Notes: a model not told the origin generated them from the letters alone. 64,000 bases of DNA from Legionella erythra (GCF_001467615.1 NZ_LNYA01000034.1:441004-505003); one strand, 5' to 3'; positions 18,311 to 31,040 are shown, counted from the first letter of the stretch. Translations and numbers: made by a program.

Positions 18311-19120
18311 TGGGTAATCTCCTTGTTGAGCCCACGGTAGAAGACAAGGAGTAATACCAAAAGCAAGGTTAATACCACACTGGTTGCAGAACCTTGCGGC
18401 CAATTTTCTACCACCAGAAATTGATTCTGGATTAAATTGCCGAGCAGGATAGAGCGAGCACCACCCAGGACGTTGGGGATATAAAACAAAGTCATCGCCG
18501 GTAAAAAGACCAGGAGGCTGCCTGACACGATGCCGCTTGCAGTATTCGGCAAAAAGACGCGCCAAAAAATATCCCACTTGCTGGCGCCGAGGTCTTTTGC
18601 GGCCTCAATGAGACGAAAATCAAAGCGCTCCATGTTGGTAAACAGGGGCAAGACCATAAAGGGGAAGAGGTTATACACCAATCCCGATATCACAGCAAAA
18701 TTAGAATAAAGCAGCGACAGAGGGGCATCGATTAGATACAGCTTAAGCAGGATGGCATTCAATACGCCCTTGAATTTGAGAATGGCTATCAGGGAATAGG
18801 TGCGTACCAGTGAACTGGTCCAGAATGGAATAATAATAAGCAGCAACAACAGGGATTGATGCCTGGATTTAATCATCAAATAACTGAAGGGGTAAGCGAT
18901 CAACAGACAACACAGGGTGGTCATGAGAGCGATACCCACAGAGCGCAGGAAAATTTTTGCAAATACCGGATCAATGAGGGCTGTATAATTATCCAGAGTA
19001 AATGGCAGCGTCACCAGATGAAGACTGTCTCTGGATAAGAAGCTCGCGGCCACTACCAGGGAAAGCGGCAGGAAGCTAAATAGCAAAAGCCAACCATAAA
19101 AAAGCGTCAATGAGAGGGAT

Positions 19121-19131
<11 letters not shown>
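18307..19131 (-). CDS. potB: spermidine/putrescine ABC transporter permease
   Basis: First permease subunit of the polyamine importer, 274 residues from the ATG at 19131. Six hydrophobic segments start with LTLFYGWLLLFSFLPLSLVVAASF. The loop EAAKDLGASKWDIFWRVFLPNTASGIVSG is the contact site for the PotA ATPase. The ATG lies 11 bases inside potA. A longer frame to 19233 would overlap potA without reason. The gene partners potC and both depend on PotA. Confidence 0.94.
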
Positions 19132-20215
<1,084 letters not shown>

Positions 20216-20299
20216 GAATAATGTCGGATAAAATCGGCAATTATGAGTGCTCGTGCCGCCGTTGTCCAGGGTTTTAGACAGGGCGGCAGAGACGGCCTT

Positions 20300-20695
20300 T
20301 TACCAGGGTGTCACAGAAACAGTCGGTGTCGTATTGGGTTGTAACGAGCAGAGTTCTGAAATAGTACCGTCATTGCAGAGTACCACGCCCAGTTCATTGA
20401 CGGTAAACACACCGCCCTGCCAGAGGCAGCAGCCGGGAAGCAATTGCAAATCCATCACCGCATGGCGAGTACAATAGCAGGAGGAATAATAACCATTATT
20501 GCACACATAGCGGCCGGCTGAGGAGTCGCAATAACTGATACCACCCATTTGTGCACAGCAGACATCGACGTTGCAATTGCGCGGGCATTGATCCTGACAT
20601 GCCGCGCTGGCGTTGGGCGCGCATGAGCCGGCAAAAACAGGTGAAAAGCTTGCGGTGCATAAACAAAAAAAGAGTATTGAACTGAATAAGCGCAT
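20300..20695 (-). CDS. small cysteine-rich secreted protein
   Basis: Unknown function. From the ATG at 20695 there are 131 residues with a clear signal peptide (MRLFSSILFFCLCTASFSPVFA). The mature part has about sixteen Cys residues in patterns such as CxDQCPRNCNVDVCC and YYSSCYCTRH, suggesting a disulfide-bonded fold. A TTG 36 bases upstream would only lengthen the leader. It is transcribed in the same direction as the rmuC operon, about 150 bases after rmuC. Legionella genomes carry comparable small Cys-rich exported proteins, sometimes annotated as notch-like (recollection). A type II secretion substrate is possible but not shown. Confidence 0.7.
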   Translation of the reverse strand: MRLFSSILFFCLCTASFSPVFAGSCAPNASAACQDQCPRNCNVDVCCAQMGGISYCDSSAGRYVCNNGYYSSCYCTRHAVMDLQLLPGCCLWQGGVFTVNELGVVLCNDGTISELCSLQPNTTPTVSVTPW

Positions 20696-20843
20696 TGCAT
20701 TCCCCAAGTTATCTTCTGTCGAGCATACCATAAGTTTCTGATGAAAAAGAAGTTATTGGGCGGGGTTTATTCGGCCTCTACGATCCAAAACCAGCAAGGG
20801 CGATTCAATATTGGATACGGTCAGAATGGAAAATACCGATGAA

Positions 20844-22103
20844 TCACTGGGACTCTATCTCGTCTAGGGCCTGTGACAAGACAAGATGGTCTGAATTCAA
20901 ATCAACCGCCTCAATTTTTTGGAAACGCTGGGCTATTTTACGGGCCGATGTGGTGACTTCGCCAACGTCATGATGGGCAAGATCAATGTGTTTGGACAGT
21001 TTATCCATGCGTTTTTCGAAGCGCTGAAAATCATCAGCCAGGGCATGCAGGTGTTTTTGAATAATATGAACCTGAGTCCGTGTGGCATCATCTTTCAACA
21101 CGGCGCGCGCCGTGGTTAACACGGCCATTAAGGTACTCGGGGATACCAGCCAGACTTTCAGACGCTGCGAGAGGGCAATGACCTCAGGATAATTGGCGTG
21201 GATTTCAGCAAAAATGGCTTCAGCCGGGATGAACATCACTGCACTGTCGGTGGTTTCGCCGGGAATAATGTATTTCTCGGCAATATCCTTAATGTGTTTT
21301 TGCAAATCCTGGCGAAACTGTTGCTGTAACGGCTTGCGTTCTGTCGAAGATAACGCGTTATTCATCAGTTTTTGATAGGTTTCGAGCGGAAATTTCGCAT
21401 CAATGACGAGGTGGCCTGTCGGTTCTGGCAAAAATAAAATGCAATCGGCCCGCTTTTGATTAGACAAGGTGTGCTGCATGCGGTAATGGTTGGCAGGGAT
21501 CATATTGGCTATCAAGGTGGCTAATTGCACTTCGCCAAACGCGCCGCGTGCCCGCTTATCCACCAGAACATCCTGCAAACTAACAACATGGGAAGACAAT
21601 TCAGTGATTTTTTTCTGTGCTTCGTCGATGATGGTCAGACGCCGAACAACATCAGTAAACGTGGTTGAGGTTTTTTCAAAGCCTTCTGTCAGTTTATGGT
21701 GAACCTGTTGGGTTAAGCTATGCAGGTGATTGCGTATTTCTTCAGTCAGTGTTTGCAGATGCGAGGTCAGAGAACCGGCATGCTGTTTAAAGCTGTGACC
21801 TATCTGCTCGCGCACGTCTGTCATGTGGCGTTGTACTGTTTCACTGATGAGGCGCTGGCTGTTTAATTGGCCTTGTGTTATTCGTTCAGCGAGAGGGGTC
21901 TGGCTGGCGTGTAATTGTTCATTAAGGGACAGATGCAGCTTGTGCAAGGCATCAATCATCAGTTGCTGGTTTTTTTCCAGAGTGTATTGATGCTGGTGCC
22001 TGAGCCCGGCTATTTTTTTAAACAGCCAGAGGATTAAAAGAAAGTGCAGGGCTGCGGCAATGGCCACACCCTGCAGAACAGTGAACTGTTGGAAAAAACT
22101 CAT
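20844..22103 (-). CDS. rmuC: DNA recombination protein RmuC family
   Basis: RmuC limits sequence inversions between short repeats and has a predicted PD-(D/E)XK nuclease-like core. The protein has an N-terminal membrane anchor (VAIAAALHFLLILWLF) and a long coiled coil (about 30-170). The conserved RmuC domain follows: RGAFGEVQLATLIANMIP, KRADCILFLPEPTGHLVIDAKFPLETYQKL, DSAVMFIPAEAIFAEIH and VWLVSPSTLMAVL. Length is 419 residues. The start overlaps the stop of the upstream DUF4785-like gene (ATGA). It is the third gene of an operon with two exported proteins, an unexpected pairing. Confidence 0.92.
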   Translation of the reverse strand: MSFFQQFTVLQGVAIAAALHFLLILWLFKKIAGLRHQHQYTLEKNQQLMIDALHKLHLSLNEQLHASQTPLAERITQGQLNSQRLISETVQRHMTDVREQIGHSFKQHAGSLTSHLQTLTEEIRNHLHSLTQQVHHKLTEGFEKTSTTFTDVVRRLTIIDEAQKKITELSSHVVSLQDVLVDKRARGAFGEVQLATLIANMIPANHYRMQHTLSNQKRADCILFLPEPTGHLVIDAKFPLETYQKLMNNALSSTERKPLQQQFRQDLQKHIKDIAEKYIIPGETTDSAVMFIPAEAIFAEIHANYPEVIALSQRLKVWLVSPSTLMAVLTTARAVLKDDATRTQVHIIQKHLHALADDFQRFEKRMDKLSKHIDLAHHDVGEVTTSARKIAQRFQKIEAVDLNSDHLVLSQALDEIESQ

Positions 22104-23290
22104 TCCTGTCCTATTTGTTGAAGCGGGATTAACTGGCTGTATTCATACACGGCTTTTAATTGCCCATAATCGGTCAATTGCAGGGCACCTAAGAAATAGG
22201 GCGCCTTGTATTGAGTACTCTCCTCAGGATTAAAGCTAAAATTTAATTCATTAAGGCCTGTGGCAAACCAGGCGGCGGATTGCACTGTGTCTACAGGAAC
22301 GACCTTGCCCTGATCATCCGTGGCGAACAAAACCGCCTGTAGCGCATAGCGGCTGCCGGTCGCGACTTCGACCTGAGCTGTAAAGTTAAACGGTTCAGCC
22401 GGATTGTTTCGTTTGATGCTTCTGACTGCCGCGGAAGGAATGGTATAGGAAAAGGCGGTGTGTGCCTGACGCTTGACATTGCGGCCGCCCACATCGGTGT
22501 CCACTTGCGCTTCGATGTACCAGTTTTCGCCATGGAATCCTTTTTCAGAGCGCAGCATCACTTTGGCCTGATAAACGTCCCAGGATACTTTTTCCAGCGA
22601 CAGGGCCCGCTGATTGCCATCGGGAGTGACCAGATTGGCGGTAATAACATCAATGGGGTAACCGACGGCATCATCCCGCAGACTGAAAGTGGCAACCAAC
22701 TCATCGCCATAGTGATAGCGGGCTTTATCCGTGGAGACCGTCAGGTAAGCGTTTGAGCCCTGATCAAAGACGTGAATGATGTAGGCGTCCTGTTCATGCC
22801 CTTTGACAAGGTCGCTGGTCAGAATGAATCGACCGGAACCGAGTTCGGGTTTTAATTGCATGGCCATGATGCTTTCACCGGCAAAGGCGGAATCATTCAG
22901 GCCGTCGTCTTTGGCGAACAAGGCCGAAGCGTCTTTCAGGCCGAACACCTGATGAGTGGGCGTCTCTAAATTAAAATTCAGGTTAAGCCGGGCATCAGGT
23001 GCGGCGGGACTGACGCGAATGATTGCTCCCGGGGCCAGTGTTTGCAGCGCTACACCGCGACTCAATTGATGCAGGGTGGTTTTGATGCTGTATTTATTAC
23101 TCTTCTGGGCATGCATGGTTTCATGGCCCAGGGGTAAGTGACGGGTTGGCCAATCGCTGCTTAAGACATCATGAGACAGCGACTCACACTGAGCGCACTC
23201 ATAGGGATGCACGGCTTCCTGGGGTAACGTGAATGCCAGGCTTTGTCCTGCCCATAAGGCAGACATCATCAATAAAGAGGTTGCTCTCAC
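22100..23290 (-). CDS. exported DUF4785-like protein
   Basis: Secreted or periplasmic protein of unknown function, 396 residues. It has a signal peptide (ATSLLMMSALWAGQSLAF), a CxxC near the mature start (YECAQCESLS) and then beta-rich sequence. One part (YLTVSTDKARYHYGDELVATFSL) resembles Ig-like domains. It fits, from memory, the DUF4785 proteins of Legionella with stacked Ig-like domains. It starts with GTG at 23290 overlapping the upstream hydrolase stop (GTGA) and ends overlapping rmuC (ATGA). No catalytic motif was seen. The coupling to a secreted hydrolase suggests a joint role outside the cytoplasm. Confidence 0.7.
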   Translation of the reverse strand: MRATSLLMMSALWAGQSLAFTLPQEAVHPYECAQCESLSHDVLSSDWPTRHLPLGHETMHAQKSNKYSIKTTLHQLSRGVALQTLAPGAIIRVSPAAPDARLNLNFNLETPTHQVFGLKDASALFAKDDGLNDSAFAGESIMAMQLKPELGSGRFILTSDLVKGHEQDAYIIHVFDQGSNAYLTVSTDKARYHYGDELVATFSLRDDAVGYPIDVITANLVTPDGNQRALSLEKVSWDVYQAKVMLRSEKGFHGENWYIEAQVDTDVGGRNVKRQAHTAFSYTIPSAAVRSIKRNNPAEPFNFTAQVEVATGSRYALQAVLFATDDQGKVVPVDTVQSAAWFATGLNELNFSFNPEESTQYKAPYFLGALQLTDYGQLKAVYEYSQLIPLQQIGQE

Positions 23291-24183
23291 TTTCTAACTC
23301 CTTGTGACAAGAGATCATCGCGTAATACATGCTCAAGACCAAAGCAGGAATGGCGACTTTGATTATGGCTTAAGGGGATGCTGTCCTGGGTTTTATTGAT
23401 GTCAACAAACCAGAGGTCGCCGGCCAGTTTTTGAGACACGCAGTTTAAAAAACCATCTGAACATTTATCCAGATAAATTTTGGTGATTTTTAATCCCGCA
23501 TTAAGGAAATAGCCATTACAATAACTGGCAGAAGAGAAGGGTGAGGCCGTCACGTCCGTACCAATCACGGTTCGGAACGAAACAGGCAGAGACAACCGTC
23601 CCGGCGTACCCAGCAACAATTCATCATTGAAGAGCGCCATATCCCCCACCCGTTGTTGCCGGACGGAATCATTACGATAGCCGAGCAGCCACCCCAGCGA
23701 GGATTCAAAAATATTGCCATCCATCACCTCATCGGCCAAGGGTGTACCGCCACTGGAGGGCGCAATGGCAATGACGTCTGAAATGCGGCGGCTTAGTTTG
23801 TAATACCGTTTATCATAGGTGGGATTGGACAGTATCCAGCGCAATACGTTAGCGCCGTTGGAGTGGGTATAGACTGTCAGTTTGCTGATTTTTTTGGTTT
23901 TAATGAAAGCCAGGAGCTGATCAGCTGTACATCCAGCGGCATCCTCGTGCCACATGTACTGGCTGTAATCGCAGGCCACAACCCAGTAATTGTCAGGATT
24001 CGGTAATGATCCGGCCATGTAGGCGATGAAGTCCTTTTTCCAATAACCGCCATCGGCATCGGTGCGATGATCATTGGTTCCATGAACAAAAGCAATACCC
24101 GGATTATCAGAAGACGAGGCGGAAAAGACGACACTTGAAAAAGCAAAGAACAACAAACAGAAAAAAAATCGTAGTAAGTCCAT
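23287..24183 (-). CDS. secreted alpha/beta-hydrolase (lipase/esterase-like)
   Basis: Predicted exported serine hydrolase, 298 residues. The first ~22 residues form a signal peptide (LLRFFFCLLFFAFSSVVFSAS). IAFVHGTNDHRTD is the oxyanion-hole strand. VYTHSNGANVLRW is the nucleophile elbow, with Thr in place of the first Gly of GxSxG and Ser as nucleophile. APSSGGTPLADEV follows as in lipases, and a C-terminal His (SHNQSRHSCFGLEH) could complete the triad. Several Cys may form disulfides. It is first of the operon hydrolase-DUF4785-rmuC. Substrate unknown; the family includes triacylglycerol lipases. Confidence 0.75.
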   Translation of the reverse strand: MDLLRFFFCLLFFAFSSVVFSASSSDNPGIAFVHGTNDHRTDADGGYWKKDFIAYMAGSLPNPDNYWVVACDYSQYMWHEDAAGCTADQLLAFIKTKKISKLTVYTHSNGANVLRWILSNPTYDKRYYKLSRRISDVIAIAPSSGGTPLADEVMDGNIFESSLGWLLGYRNDSVRQQRVGDMALFNDELLLGTPGRLSLPVSFRTVIGTDVTASPFSSASYCNGYFLNAGLKITKIYLDKCSDGFLNCVSQKLAGDLWFVDINKTQDSIPLSHNQSRHSCFGLEHVLRDDLLSQGVRK

Positions 24184-24320
24184 TTCTTAAAAGCCCTGTT
24201 TAAAAGCCAAGCGGTATCTATACCATATTCAGGAGTTTGACGGCAAGAAAAAAAGTCGCATGAACCCTTGCGTAATGTGCGTATTTTTCCGTTAGGATTA
24301 AGGTCTTTAATCCTAGGCGC

Positions 24321-24348
24321 TTGACTGTGCCTTACTAATAATTATGCT
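24321..24348 (+). promoter_or_regulatory. sigma70 promoter of ligA
   Basis: TTGACT (24321-24326) and TATGCT (24343-24348) are separated by 16 bases and sit 35 bases before the ligA ATG. A good match to consensus. Confidence 0.6.
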
Positions 24349-24373
24349 AGACTTTGGTTTTTATTTTCGATGA

Positions 24374-26416
<2,043 letters not shown>

Positions 26417-26453
26417 CTAACGCAGCAGGTGCTCCCATCATAGTAACCGGACC

Positions 26454-28658
26454 ATGGTCATTTTAGGGAAAGGATTCAATCACTTGGACATACGATACAA
26501 AAGCCGGCGCCTTCTTTTGTCATGTATCTTCCTGTTGTTGACGCCGCCTGTCTGGTGTCTTGTCTTGAATGACCCTTATCCGGAAAGTGAGTCCCAGGAA
26601 AAAATTTATTATTCTTCGTTTGAAGAGCAGCCTAAAACCCTTGATCCCGCGCGTTCCTATTCCAGTAATGAATACCAGTTTATCGGGCAGATTTATGAGC
26701 CGCCGCTTAAATACGACTACCTGAAACGCCCTTATGAATTAATCCCGCGAAGCGCGGCCTCCATGCCGATAGTCCGCTACCTCGATAAAAACCATAACCC
26801 ATTACCGCCGAGTGAGGCCGCGGATGCGGCTTACAGCGTGTACACCATTGAGATCAAGCACGGTATTTTCTATCAACCGCATCCGGCTCTGGCCAAAGAT
26901 AAAAACGGTCAGTATATGTACCTTGAGTTGCCCGCTGATTTTCTTGACGACAACGACATCAGCAAGCTGTCGGATTTCCCTGAAACTGGAACGCGGGAAT
27001 TGGTGGCCGATGATTATATTTATGAAATCAAACGGCTGGCATCGCCTGCAGTGAGTTCATCCATTTACGGATTGATGAGTGAGCACATTGTCGGGTTTAA
27101 AGCGTTTGCCGCCTCATTGCCTCCGGTTAAGCGTGGGGTTTTTCTTGATTTGCGGAACTACCCGCTGGAAGGCGTCAAAAAAATCGATGATTACACTTTC
27201 GAAATAACTTTAAAGGGGCAATACCCGCAATTTTTATTCTGGTTGGCCATGCCCTTTTTTTCGCCTATCCCCTGGGAGGCGGATCAATTTTACAGTCAAG
27301 CCAATATGGATGATAAAAACCTTACTTTTGATTGGTATCCCATCGGTACGGGGCCATTCATGCTGGTCGAAAATAATCCCAATCGGCAAATGGTGCTGCA
27401 GAAAAACCCGAACTATGCGCAGGAAATATTTAACAGCGAGGGAACCGATGATGATAAAAAAGCGGGGTATTTGGCCCATGCAGGTCAACCCCTGCCGCTG
27501 ATCGACAAGGCCATTTATACTCTTGAAAAAGAAACCATCCCGCGTTGGAACAAATTTTTGCAAGGCTATTATGATTTATCCGGTATTTCTGCAGATAGTT
27601 TTGATCAGGCCATTCAGATAGGTGACACCGGCGAGCCGTCGCTGACTGACAGCATGAAAGCCAAACAGATTCGGCTTACCCAGACCATCGATCCTACCAT
27701 TTATTACCTGGGTTTTAACATGCGTGATCCGGTGGTTGGCGGGTCAAGCGAACGGGCGCGGAAATTGCGGCTGGCGATTTCCATCGCGGTTAATTTTGAT
27801 GAGAATATCGCCATTTTTTTTAATGGTCGCGGTCAGGCCGCGCAAGGCCCCATCCCCCCGGGTATTTTTGGCTACCGTCAGGGCAAGGAAGGCATTAACC
27901 CCTATGTGTACACCTGGGACGGAAAATCACCGCAACGCCGCACCCTTGAAGAAGCCCGGGCACTGATGCGTCAGGCTGGTTATCCCGACGGGATTAATCC
28001 TGAAACCGGGCGGCATTTAATTTTGCATTACGACGTGCCAGTCGCTGGCGGGCCTGATGATAAGGCTGTACTTGACTGGATGATTAAACAATTCGCTAAA
28101 ATCGGCATTGATTTAAACATTCGCGGGACCCAATACAATCGGTTTCAGGAAAAAATGCGTGATGGCAATGCCCAGATTTTTAGTTGGGGGTGGAATGCCG
28201 ATTATCCGGACCCTGAAAATTTTTTATTTATGCTGTATGGCCGTAACGGCAAAGTAAAATACGGGGGGGAAAACGCGTCAAACTATGAAGATAAAGAATA
28301 TGATCGTTTGTTTGACGAGATGAAAAACCGCCCCAGTGATGAGGAGCGCATGAAAATCATCGATCGCATGGTGAACATTGTCCGGCATGACGCGCCCTGG
28401 GCTTTTGGCATTAACAGTGAGACCATGACCCTGTCGCATCAGTGGATATCCCCCACCAAGCCTGGTGCATTCAATGTGGATTTGTTGAAGTATCTGGCTG
28501 TGAATGTTGCTGAACGCAACAACTATCGACGGGAGTGGAATCAGCCTGTGTTCTGGCCCTTGGGCGTATTCCTGGTCTTTTTTGTGTTGGTCTTTTTGCC
28601 CCTGCTCTTCGCTTATCAGAAAAAAGAGCAGCAAATGGCGAGGAGAATGCAGGCATGA
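26454..28658 (+). CDS. peptide ABC transporter substrate-binding protein with C-terminal membrane anchor
   Basis: Family 5 extracellular solute-binding protein, nearest in style to YejA/DppA. An N-terminal hydrophobic segment (RRLLLSCIFLLLTPPVWC) is a signal or anchor. The binding domain has EQPKTLDPARSYSSNEYQFIGQIYEPPL, YPIGTGPFMLVENNPNRQMVLQKNPNY and FSWGWNADYPDPENFLFMLYG. At 734 residues it is long for the family, and it ends with a membrane helix (PLGVFLVFFVLVFLPLLFAY) plus a basic tail. Such proteins are usually free or lipid-anchored. The ATG at 26454 lacks a ribosome site; TTG at 26484, behind AAAGGA, is a plausible alternative. It overlaps the permease gene by ATGA. Confidence 0.88.
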   Translation: MVILGKGFNHLDIRYKSRRLLLSCIFLLLTPPVWCLVLNDPYPESESQEKIYYSSFEEQPKTLDPARSYSSNEYQFIGQIYEPPLKYDYLKRPYELIPRSAASMPIVRYLDKNHNPLPPSEAADAAYSVYTIEIKHGIFYQPHPALAKDKNGQYMYLELPADFLDDNDISKLSDFPETGTRELVADDYIYEIKRLASPAVSSSIYGLMSEHIVGFKAFAASLPPVKRGVFLDLRNYPLEGVKKIDDYTFEITLKGQYPQFLFWLAMPFFSPIPWEADQFYSQANMDDKNLTFDWYPIGTGPFMLVENNPNRQMVLQKNPNYAQEIFNSEGTDDDKKAGYLAHAGQPLPLIDKAIYTLEKETIPRWNKFLQGYYDLSGISADSFDQAIQIGDTGEPSLTDSMKAKQIRLTQTIDPTIYYLGFNMRDPVVGGSSERARKLRLAISIAVNFDENIAIFFNGRGQAAQGPIPPGIFGYRQGKEGINPYVYTWDGKSPQRRTLEEARALMRQAGYPDGINPETGRHLILHYDVPVAGGPDDKAVLDWMIKQFAKIGIDLNIRGTQYNRFQEKMRDGNAQIFSWGWNADYPDPENFLFMLYGRNGKVKYGGENASNYEDKEYDRLFDEMKNRPSDEERMKIIDRMVNIVRHDAPWAFGINSETMTLSHQWISPTKPGAFNVDLLKYLAVNVAERNNYRREWNQPVFWPLGVFLVFFVLVFLPLLFAYQKKEQQMARRMQA

Positions 28659-29632
28659 TTGCTTACTTATTCAGGCGTCTTGTCTATACAATCCCCATTT
28701 TACTTGGAATTAACCTTATTACCTTCGCCCTGTTTTTTATGGTCAATTCACCGGACGACATGGCGCGCATGCACCTCGGCCAGAAACACATCAAGCAGGA
28801 AGCCATCCAGCAATGGAAAGTCCAGCATGGTTATGATTTGCCCCTTTTTTATAATGATCAGAAACAGGGCTTTAGCCAGTTTACGGATACTTTGTTTTTT
28901 GAAAAATCCTTGCGTCTTTTTTCCTTTGATTTTGGCGTTTCCGATGAGGGCAGGGATATCAGTTACGATATTTCCCACCGCATGTGGCCAAGCCTTGCCA
29001 TTGCCTTGCCGGTGTTGTTAATCGGGATGCTGGTCGACATTGTTTTTGCCATGGCCATGGCATTTTTCCGCTCCACCTACCTTGACATCAGCGGCGTGGT
29101 GCTTTGTATTATTCTCATGTCCATTTCCAGTCTTTTTTATATCATCGGCGGCCAATATCTTTTTGGCAAACTGTTAAAATGGGTGCCTATCTCAGGTTAT
29201 GATGGCGGTGTTGAAAGCATTAAATTCATTGCCTTGCCTGTGATTGTGGCTGTCATTGGAGGGCTTGGCGCCGGTGCGCGGTGGTATCGCACCCTGTTTT
29301 TGGAAGAAATGAATCGCGACTATGTTAAAACCGCACGGGCAAAAGGCCTGTCGGAAATCAGAGTGTTGTTCCGCCATGTGTTAAAAAACGCCATGCTGCC
29401 GATTCTTACCGGGGTAGTGGTTATTATTCCTTCTCTGTTTATGGGAAGCCTTGTTCTTGAATCGTTTTTTGGCGTGCCGGGATTGGGCAGTTATATCATT
29501 GACGCAATCCAGCAGCAGGATTTTGCCATTGTCAGGGCCATGGTATTTTTAGGATCGATTTTATACATCATTGGTCTTATTCTGACGGATATGTCCTACA
29601 CCCTGGTTGATCCACGTGTGAGGTTGGGTTGA
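28655..29632 (+). CDS. peptide ABC transporter permease (DppB/YejB-like)
   Basis: First inner-membrane permease of the importer, 325 residues from the ATG at 28655. It opens LFRRLVYTIPILLGINLITFALFF, as DppB/OppB/YejB proteins do, and contains the permease loop RDYVKTARAKGLSEIRVLFRHVLKNAMLPILTG. It ends IGLILTDMSYTLVDPRVRLG, the family C-terminus. A large periplasmic loop lies at residues ~40-110. Upstream in-frame codons back to 28535 overlap the binding-protein gene and are discarded. The ATG overlaps the preceding TGA. Confidence 0.93.
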   Translation: MIAYLFRRLVYTIPILLGINLITFALFFMVNSPDDMARMHLGQKHIKQEAIQQWKVQHGYDLPLFYNDQKQGFSQFTDTLFFEKSLRLFSFDFGVSDEGRDISYDISHRMWPSLAIALPVLLIGMLVDIVFAMAMAFFRSTYLDISGVVLCIILMSISSLFYIIGGQYLFGKLLKWVPISGYDGGVESIKFIALPVIVAVIGGLGAGARWYRTLFLEEMNRDYVKTARAKGLSEIRVLFRHVLKNAMLPILTGVVVIIPSLFMGSLVLESFFGVPGLGSYIIDAIQQQDFAIVRAMVFLGSILYIIGLILTDMSYTLVDPRVRLG

Positions 29633-30978
29633 TGATAACATTATTATGGACTGATCAATGTTTTCTTGGCGTGCTGATAATTGGGGCACTGCTTACCTTA
29701 TACAGCTTGCGCCGGGAGCACAACCGCCGTGCCTTTAAACAATTATTCAGGAAACCTTTATCTGTCAGTGCGGGTATTGTTTTAAGCTTTTTTTTAGTGA
29801 TAGGCATACTCGATTCAATCCACCTGCGGGATAACGCCGGTCAGGGTTTGAGTGAAAACGGTAAAGCCAGTACGCTTTTGGAACGGATATTGGCCCCCCT
29901 TGGGCAAACCTATGAAAAAACCTATTCCGCACCGCTCGCCTTAAATTTATACAGCACGGAAACGGTGCTGGTTGATGGTAAAGCCCAACAGATTTACCCA
30001 CGCTTGCAATACCCTGCATCAACCATTCATAACCAGAAAGAAAAAGAGCGATTCTTAAGTACGGTGCTGCTTAAAGCTGTAGGCACGGCCATGCTTGCCA
30101 CAGTTTTGGTCTGGCTTGTTTTTATCGCGGGGCTTAGGTTCAAACGGCCCTGGCTGCCTCAACGGCGCCATGCTTTACCCCTGCTGGTTTTGTTTTTATG
30201 CCTTTTGGTGACTTTTGCCTGCTACTGGATTTCGCGGCATCTGCACTTGTTTGGTACGGGCAAAATTGGACAGGATATTTTTTATTACACCATTAAAAGC
30301 ATACGTACCGGCTTGGTCATTGGCATACTCACCACCTTGTTCATGTTGCCCCTGGCCCTGTTGTTAGGCATTGCTGCCGGTTATTTTGGCGGGATTATCG
30401 ATGATGTGATTCAGTACATCTACACAACTCTAAGCTCCATCCCCGGCGTATTGCTGATTACCGCCTCCGTGCTGTCGATGCAAACCTACATTGCTAATCA
30501 TCCCGAACGGTTTGCGACGCTGCATGAAAGTGCCGATGCCCGTTTATTTGCGCTGTGTCTTATCCTTGGGGTGACCAGTTGGACCAGCCTTTGCCGCTTG
30601 TTACGGGCCGAAGCCCTGAAATTGCGGGAAATAGATTATGTGATGGCCGCCCGGGCGTTGGGGAGCAGTTCTTTCCGTATACTTCAGAAGCACCTGCTGC
30701 CCAATGTCATGCACATCGTGGTGATTACGCTGGTGCTCGATTTCAGTTTTCTGGTGCTGGCAGAAGCCGTCTTGTCTTATGTTGGCGTCGGCGTGTCGCC
30801 GATGACGATTAGCTGGGGAAATATGATTAATGGTGCACGCCTTGAGTTGGCCCGTGAACCGGTGGTGTGGTGGCCGATGCTCGCTGCCTTTGTTTTCATG
30901 TTCACTCTGGTATTGTCAAGTAATCTGTTTGCCGATGCGGTGAGGGATGCATTTGACCCGCATCAGGCTCACCTTTGA
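29632..30978 (+). CDS. peptide ABC transporter permease (DppC/YejE-like)
   Basis: Second permease, about 448 residues, well above the ~300-340 of DppC/YejE. The extra length comes from N-terminal membrane helices and a long periplasmic segment before a third hydrophobic region. The conserved part has GIAAGYFGGIIDDVIQYIYTTLSSIPGVLL and the loop IDYVMAARALGSSSFRILQKHLLPNVMHIVVI. It ends SNLFADAVRDAFDPHQ. It starts at ATG 29632, sharing a base with the stop of the first permease (TTG 29629 is an alternative). No ATPase gene (DppD/F or YejF) follows, so the energising subunit must be encoded elsewhere. Confidence 0.92.
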   Translation: MITLLWTDQCFLGVLIIGALLTLYSLRREHNRRAFKQLFRKPLSVSAGIVLSFFLVIGILDSIHLRDNAGQGLSENGKASTLLERILAPLGQTYEKTYSAPLALNLYSTETVLVDGKAQQIYPRLQYPASTIHNQKEKERFLSTVLLKAVGTAMLATVLVWLVFIAGLRFKRPWLPQRRHALPLLVLFLCLLVTFACYWISRHLHLFGTGKIGQDIFYYTIKSIRTGLVIGILTTLFMLPLALLLGIAAGYFGGIIDDVIQYIYTTLSSIPGVLLITASVLSMQTYIANHPERFATLHESADARLFALCLILGVTSWTSLCRLLRAEALKLREIDYVMAARALGSSSFRILQKHLLPNVMHIVVITLVLDFSFLVLAEAVLSYVGVGVSPMTISWGNMINGARLELAREPVVWWPMLAAFVFMFTLVLSSNLFADAVRDAFDPHQAHL

Positions 30979-31008
30979 TAGGTGTATGTACCAAAAAGCG
31001 GAACAGGG

Positions 31009-31014
31009 TATAAT
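31009..31014 (+). promoter_or_regulatory. candidate -10 box for the small protein gene
   Basis: A perfect TATAAT sits 27 bases before the ATG at 31041. No convincing -35 is seen at the right distance. Weak support. Confidence 0.3.
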
Positions 31015-31040
31015 CGCTGGTTTGATTGTCTTAAAGGTGC

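Noticed and set aside
18311..18577. Longer N-terminus for PotC
   Set aside because: It overlaps potB out of frame and is polar, unlike permease N-termini; the TTG at 18310 has a good ribosome site.
28535..28654. Longer N-terminus for the first peptide permease
   Set aside because: It lies inside the binding-protein gene in another frame; ATG 28655 gives a family-typical start with ATGA coupling.
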